The notes beneath the pieces were generated by a model. The model did not search any database. It saw only the letters and a program-made list of their open reading frames with translations, and was not told the DNA's origin. A program made the translations under genes and the position numbers. From Diadophis punctatus similis (taxonomy: Eukaryota > Chordata > Lepidosauria > Squamata > Dipsadidae), in NCBI GenBank assembly GCA_023053685.1, contig JALIGW010000013.1, positions 18,870,501-18,934,500 of the forward strand: DNA of 64,000 bases, written 5' to 3'. Below are positions 59,323 to 64,000 of this stretch, one piece after another (the stretch's first letter is position 1; each line of letters starts with the position of its first letter).

Positions 59323-59595
59323 CAGAGGTGGGTTTCAGCAGGTTCTGACCAGTTCTGGAGAACCGGTAGTGGAAATTTTGAGTAGTTTGGAGAACCAGTA
59401 AATGCCGCCTCTGACTAGCCCCACCCCCATATATTCCCTGCCTCCCAAGTCCCAGCTGATCGGGAGGAAATGGAGATTTTACATTACCCTTCCCCTGCCA
59501 CACCCACCAAGCCAAGCCATGGCCACCAAGCTATACCACACCCACCAAGCCACGGCCACAGAACTGGTAGTAAAAAAATTTGAAATCCACCACTG
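59323..59595. mobile_element. Family B hAT-like element, variant copy 5
   Basis: Ends CAGAGGTGGGTTTCAGCAGG and ATTTGAAATCCACCACTG. Flanks ATTCATTC and GTTCATTC match at 7 of 8. The inside has ACCGGTAGTGG and CCACACCCACCAAGCC repeats and lacks the CpG-rich core. Confidence 0.82.
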
Positions 59596-61274
59596 GTTCA
59601 TTCATATAGTTGTATAAATTCCTTCCCAATAGTCTGTAATGTACACTGAGACTCTTACGCTGTCCTACCACTGATAAATTAGCACATCCTCCATAATTCA
59701 TCTCATCTCATGTCCCTGTGTTTCTTCCCTTCCCTTTAGTGTGTATTTATTTGTATCATGAATATGTAGCAATGTTTTGCCCAGATGCTCATTCAGATGA
59801 ACACAAAGGAATGCTTTAGAGAGCATACAGATAATCTATCATTTGTTTTGTCTGGGCCAGGGCTGCATTGAGCAATTCTATGATGTAGTAGATTAGAAAC
59901 ACAATTACTATAAATGGAGGGGAAAATGCAGAAAAAGATCAGCATTTTTGGTGACTTTGGTTTATTAGCATTCTATGACAGTCTCTAATTTCACATTGGA
60001 TTTCCATAAATGCTCACATTTTGCTATAGCCCAGGCTATAAAGCTAACAAATCTACCAAAGAAAGACATAGCTTTGGAAGCTATTAATTTCTTCATTCTT
60101 CTTCCCAAGTGAGTAAATTAGTAGCAAGTAAATTAATCAGGTCACTAAAAATATCAGAAGGAGTGTGGAGGAGGATTTGGCAAACTAGCCCTCAATTTCA
60201 GCAGTAACCAGCCAGCTGCATAAAAAACTACAAGCAGGACAGAAACATTATGTTACCCCCAATTGTTTCCATACAATAGTTCTGATCCTTAATGTCACTA
60301 TATTAAAAAGTTCCATTTTTATTATTGTAGCCAGTATCTACTGCTCCTGAATTTATCTATTAATTCTAACATTATAATCCAAGATGGCGGATCCAAGATG
60401 GCGCCGATGAAGGCTGCCTCGGTGAAATGCTCTCAAATGGTTTCTTTATTTTCTAATTTACCTGTTAGAAAATGAATACAATCGATTTGCTCAAAATAGC
60501 AAATGATTTTATTTATTTGTAGAATGTAGAAGCTGTTTCTCATTATCTTTAAAGAATGTAATTAAAAACCAAAGAACACAATAAAATTCCATTGGTTCCA
60601 AAGAAATCCAGAAAGAGAAACAGAAGGCTAGGAGAGCAAATACAAATTCAACTAAGGCATTTGTTTTATGCTCAATGCCTAAAACAGATGTGCCTTCAGC
60701 TGGTGCCAAAGCTTACAAGAGTTGGCATTAGGCATAATAGAGGAGGAGGAGGAGAATTCCAGTCAAAGTGCCACATTTAGAAAGTCTCAATGAGTGATAT
60801 TGGCAGCTGTTACAACATGTCCTGTTTGTCACTTTGTTCGGTTTATTACAACTAAGTTTAATTCATTCAATCTGCATTAAGTTGGCAGGGAAGTCATCAA
60901 CTTTCAGAGATCTATTTGTTAAATTCAAGGGAGACTTCCTTCTGCATGATTTAGAAGTATGAAATGTATGTCTTTTCAAATTATAATGTATCCCCTGACT
61001 TTCCTCTTGAAAATAGATCTTCATCCAGCTTTTGAGTTGCCTTAATAATATTGCGTTTTAATTCATTATATTTCACCTTCCAGTAGAACTCATGTGGGTG
61101 AGAAAATTAGCTGGTAATTAGCTGGTAAGAGTCATAATTTGGCTTAGATTTATTGATTGATAATCCATGATAATTAGTCAATTTAGTTGTGGATGTTTTT
61201 TTAAAAAAAATTGGAATGTCAATGCTGGCCAATAATTATTTCAAGCAATAGAAGTTAATGCTGACATCACAAAC
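59596..61274. other. Unassigned DNA with two tandem YY1-like sites
   Basis: CCAAGATGGCGG (60379-60390) and CCAAGATGGCGCC (60393-60405) lie side by side in AT-rich DNA. They may be a remnant of a LINE 5' end. Nothing else was recognised. Confidence 0.45.
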
Positions 61275-61389
61275 CATTGTTTTTCAACCTTGGCCATTTA
61301 AAGATGTTTACCCTTCAACTCTCAGAATTCCCCAGCTATTGGAAGTTAAAGTCTACATATCTTCAAGCAGTCAAGGTTGAAAAAGACTG
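61275..61389. mobile_element. Palindromic hAT-like MITE, decayed
   Basis: CATTGTTTTTCAACCTTGGC pairs with AGTCAAGGTTGAAAAAGACTG. The core CAGAATTCCCCAGCTATTGG is shared with the other copies. Confidence 0.62.
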
Positions 61390-61458
61390 TCCCAAACAGA
61401 CCTGCAGGACTCTCCTTGTAATTGGGGACAGCTCTTCTTTTCACTATTGGGTGGAATA

Positions 61459-61592
61459 CAGTAGTGGGTTCTGAGCGCGTGCGCGACGCTTCTGCGCATG
61501 CGCAGAAACATCCCGGGCAGGTGGGCGGAGCTTCCTGCTACTGCCGCTACCGGTTCTAAGAACCAGTCCGAACCGGGAGCAACCCACCGCTG
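61459..61592. mobile_element. Family B hAT-like element, copy 6
   Basis: Ends CAGTAGTGGGTTCTGAG and GAGCAACCCACCGCTG. The core carries TGCGCATGCGCA (61493-61504), a perfect NRF1-type palindrome, and GGCAGGTGGGCGGAGC. No clear target duplication was found. Confidence 0.78.
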
Positions 61593-62808
61593 GGTTGCTG
61601 GGAATAGGATCTAGGATTTTAGGACCACCTTTGGAGCACTTGCATCTCCAATCCTATTTCTGAGATAGATACAATTGCCATCGCTTGTATACAGTAATTT
61701 GCAGCAATTACTCATCCAGAACTCCCAAGAAAGGGTGGCATTGCTAGCAAGGAATTGGCCCTTGCTCTGGATGATTTCCTGTCCTTTAGGAACTCCACAT
61801 CCAGAGATTGAATTGATTCTAGGGAGATGGATAATTAGAACAGGCTTTAGATGTCTATTAGAATCTATAGATTATTCTACCAAGCTCTAGCTCTTTTTGG
61901 GAATAAATGGCATTGAAATGATCAGAGGATATTTTCTTCCTTCGGATTTATCTCCTAAAGCACAAATGGAGAAAAAAATGTGAGAAAGGGGGAAATAAAG
62001 CAATATCAGTGAGAAATTGTTGTGGCAGTTTGAGGGCTAATCAGGGTAGGTACAGGTTCAAAGAGATGAGGATTCAAAAGCAGTTTTTAGCACAGCAGTA
62101 AAATAGGGCTGCTTTGTTTCTTTTCCATTTGGTTCTGTATCAGCTGGCTCCCAAGTTTCAGATACATGAATTAAATTTGAGAAAAATATAATTTGTTCAA
62201 TATTAAATGAATGGAGATGTTTGCCAACTACAGGCTTTTTCCACAACCTTATACAATTTGGTGCTGCAGGCTGTATGTGTTTATAAAAATAATGCTAGAA
62301 AAGGCCTGTCAGTAAAAATATTCAAGAATGAAGAACAGTTGCAAACTTTATAGTCTGTTCAACAATTCTTCCAACCTTTAAATTTTCTGTTTTTCCACTG
62401 AGTGAAGTGTGCATAATCAAACATAGTGATGTATTCATCTGTACTGTGCCACTCACAAACTCCAGAGTGCTTTGCAAAATTACAAACTATATACACTTCA
62501 TTTATAATGGAAATTCAAGGACCTCTGGGTTAGAATCTGACAACCATGTAATAGCACTAGCAACACAATCTATCAGGCTTAGATGATGGAGGGATGAGGA
62601 ATACATTATCTGGAGATTTTTAACCAATGCAGGAAAAATGTAATTGTCAGTGCTGGCAAGTGGCCAGAATACTCGGGTTAGCATCTTATTAGAAAAAACA
62701 AACAGAAATTTAGGCCTTTCAGTGAATGCAATTAATAACACTTTATTCATAAAAGCTAGTTTAATATATTGCTCCAATCTAAGCCCTTTGGGTGACACAA
62801 CTCTGATG
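61593..62808. other. Unassigned DNA
   Basis: No gene or repeat boundary was recognised. Confidence 0.4.
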
Positions 62809-62816
62809 CAGTAAAT

Positions 62817-63307
62817 CAGTGGTTCTCAACCTGTGGGTCGCGACCCCTTTGGGGGTCGAACAACCCTTTCATAGGGGTTGCCTAAGACCATCGGAAAACA
62901 CATATTTCCAATGGTCTTAGGAACCGAGTCACCGCTCCTCTATCCATCGCCAGGCGGGTCTACCCACATGCAAATAGACTACTGCAAAAAAAAATCTGTA
63001 CCATGGGAACTTCTGAGCCTGCGCAGAAGCCGAATTTCCGGCACTGCGCATGCGTTGCCATCTTGTTTTTGGCTTTTTTTTGCAATTTTTAATAAAAAAA
63101 TTGGCACTGCGCATGCGTGCATGCGCAAAGTGCACACGCACCCATGAGGCGTGGCCACGCAGTGCAGGAGGAAGCGAACCGGCAGCGAGGTAAGTTAGAA
63201 CCCACCCCTGAGTTTCCTAATAATTTTATTATTTTATGGTTGGGGGTCACCACAACATGAGGAGCTGAATTAAACGGTTGCGGCATTAGGAAGGTTGAGA
63301 ACCACTG
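62817..63307. mobile_element. hAT (Charlie-like) element with nested insertion
   Basis: The left end CAGTGGTTCTCAACCTGTGG and the right end GGTTGAGAACCACTG are inverted repeats. The perfect 8-bp duplication CAGTAAAT lies at 62809-62816 and 63308-63315. It is non-coding and partly filled by a family B fragment. Confidence 0.88.
62951..63210. mobile_element. Family B fragment nested in the hAT element
   Basis: The right end AAGTTAGAACCCACCCCTG (to 63210) follows GCGAACCGGCAGCGAGG. The inside repeats GCACTGCGCATGCG twice and holds the reverse of an AAGATGGCAAC motif. The left limit is uncertain. Confidence 0.6.
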
Positions 63308-63315
63308 CAGTAAAT

Positions 63316-64000
63316 GATCACATCCAGAACTAACTGAAAAAATAACCTTCTGAAGATTGCAATTCTTAAAAGCAAAAGGTGAAAAGGGAAAAGCCAGGGA
63401 AGGAATTAATGGTGTTTGGAACTGCAACTTAAATGAGAAAGACCTATTTGTATTAAGGAATAAGCAGCTCCATTAAATTTGATGGCACCTGTATAAGTAG
63501 ACAAGAATGGATGCTATTTGGAAAGGTCTTAACTGAAAAATAAATTACAGAAACAGAATGAGAAGGTCCAGACTGCAAGATATGAGAAACATTGCCTGAA
63601 AATACTCATTGGGTTTAATAAAAGGCACACAAAAATACTGCTTTGCATCGATGGCGTTACTTTGCGAAACTGGGTTGAAGAAAAGAATACTCAAACATTT
63701 TTATCTTTTTCTAAAAATGTACTGACTCGCTTTTGCAAGTTGGATCATGCAAAGCCTTGCAGATATCTGTATCTAAGGCAGAACTTTTAATGAACTATGG
63801 GTTCATTAAACTTACAAAACAAAGCAAGTACACCCAATCTGGCTTGGCCTGCAGAAAAACAACCATGGTCACTAGTCCTTCTAAACTTCAGCATCTGCAA
63901 TAGAATTCCTGATTCTACATGAATCATTAACCTGAATACTTCTACGGATGAAAAATTAAACAGCATAGTGCCATCCCCATTGTTGAAAATCTATTTATAG
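63316..64000. other. Unassigned DNA
   Basis: No gene or repeat boundary was recognised up to the window edge. Confidence 0.4.

Overview
The window looks like a stretch of a squamate reptile genome, most likely a snake. The signs are a Bov-B LINE 3' end, two tRNA-derived SINE families of squamate type, CR1 and CR1-like LINEs whose tails have grown into (ATTCT)n and (AAAT)n microsatellites, an L1 ORF2 remnant and many short hAT-like and TA-flanked inverted-repeat elements. The snake assignment rests on general knowledge of these families, not on a search.

Only one host gene is clear. The first coding exon of a class-5 P4-ATPase, best matched to ATP10A, lies on the minus strand at 27052-27491. 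A splice donor follows it and a GC-rich promoter-like region lies upstream (to about 28100). No further ATP10A exon was recognised, so 1-27051 is read as the start of a long first intron. A second GC-rich, CpG-rich patch at about 40.8-41.5 kb may be another promoter, but its gene is not visible.

The outstanding element is a complete Ty1/copia-type retrotransposon at 21194-25814. It has two 266-bp LTRs that read as identical and one uninterrupted 1329-codon gag-pol frame with all expected catalytic motifs. Its primer-binding site matches the internal anticodon region of initiator tRNA-Met, as in Drosophila copia. It sits in the (AAAT)n tail of an older LINE, antisense to ATP10A inside the inferred intron 1. 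A diverged solo LTR that appears to belong to the same lineage lies at 511-896, so the lineage has probably been active in this genome more than once.

Layout: 1-2.4 kb holds the copia-like solo LTR, a SINE and a second, unrelated solo LTR with a 5-bp duplication. 4.6-20.5 kb is dominated by a TA-flanked ~400-bp inverted-repeat family (family A), a GGGTTC-type hAT-like family with 8-bp duplications (family B) and nested insertions. 21-26 kb is the copia element. 27-28.3 kb is ATP10A exon 1 and its promoter. 28.7-43 kb is LINE-, CR1- and SINE-rich with the second CpG patch. 43-64 kb is AT-rich repeat-laden DNA with Bov-B, L1, L2-like and CR1 pieces, foldback repeats and more family-B and hAT copies. 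Nested insertions give relative ages: family A is older than family B and than one AAAT-tailed LINE, and the copia copy is among the youngest insertions.
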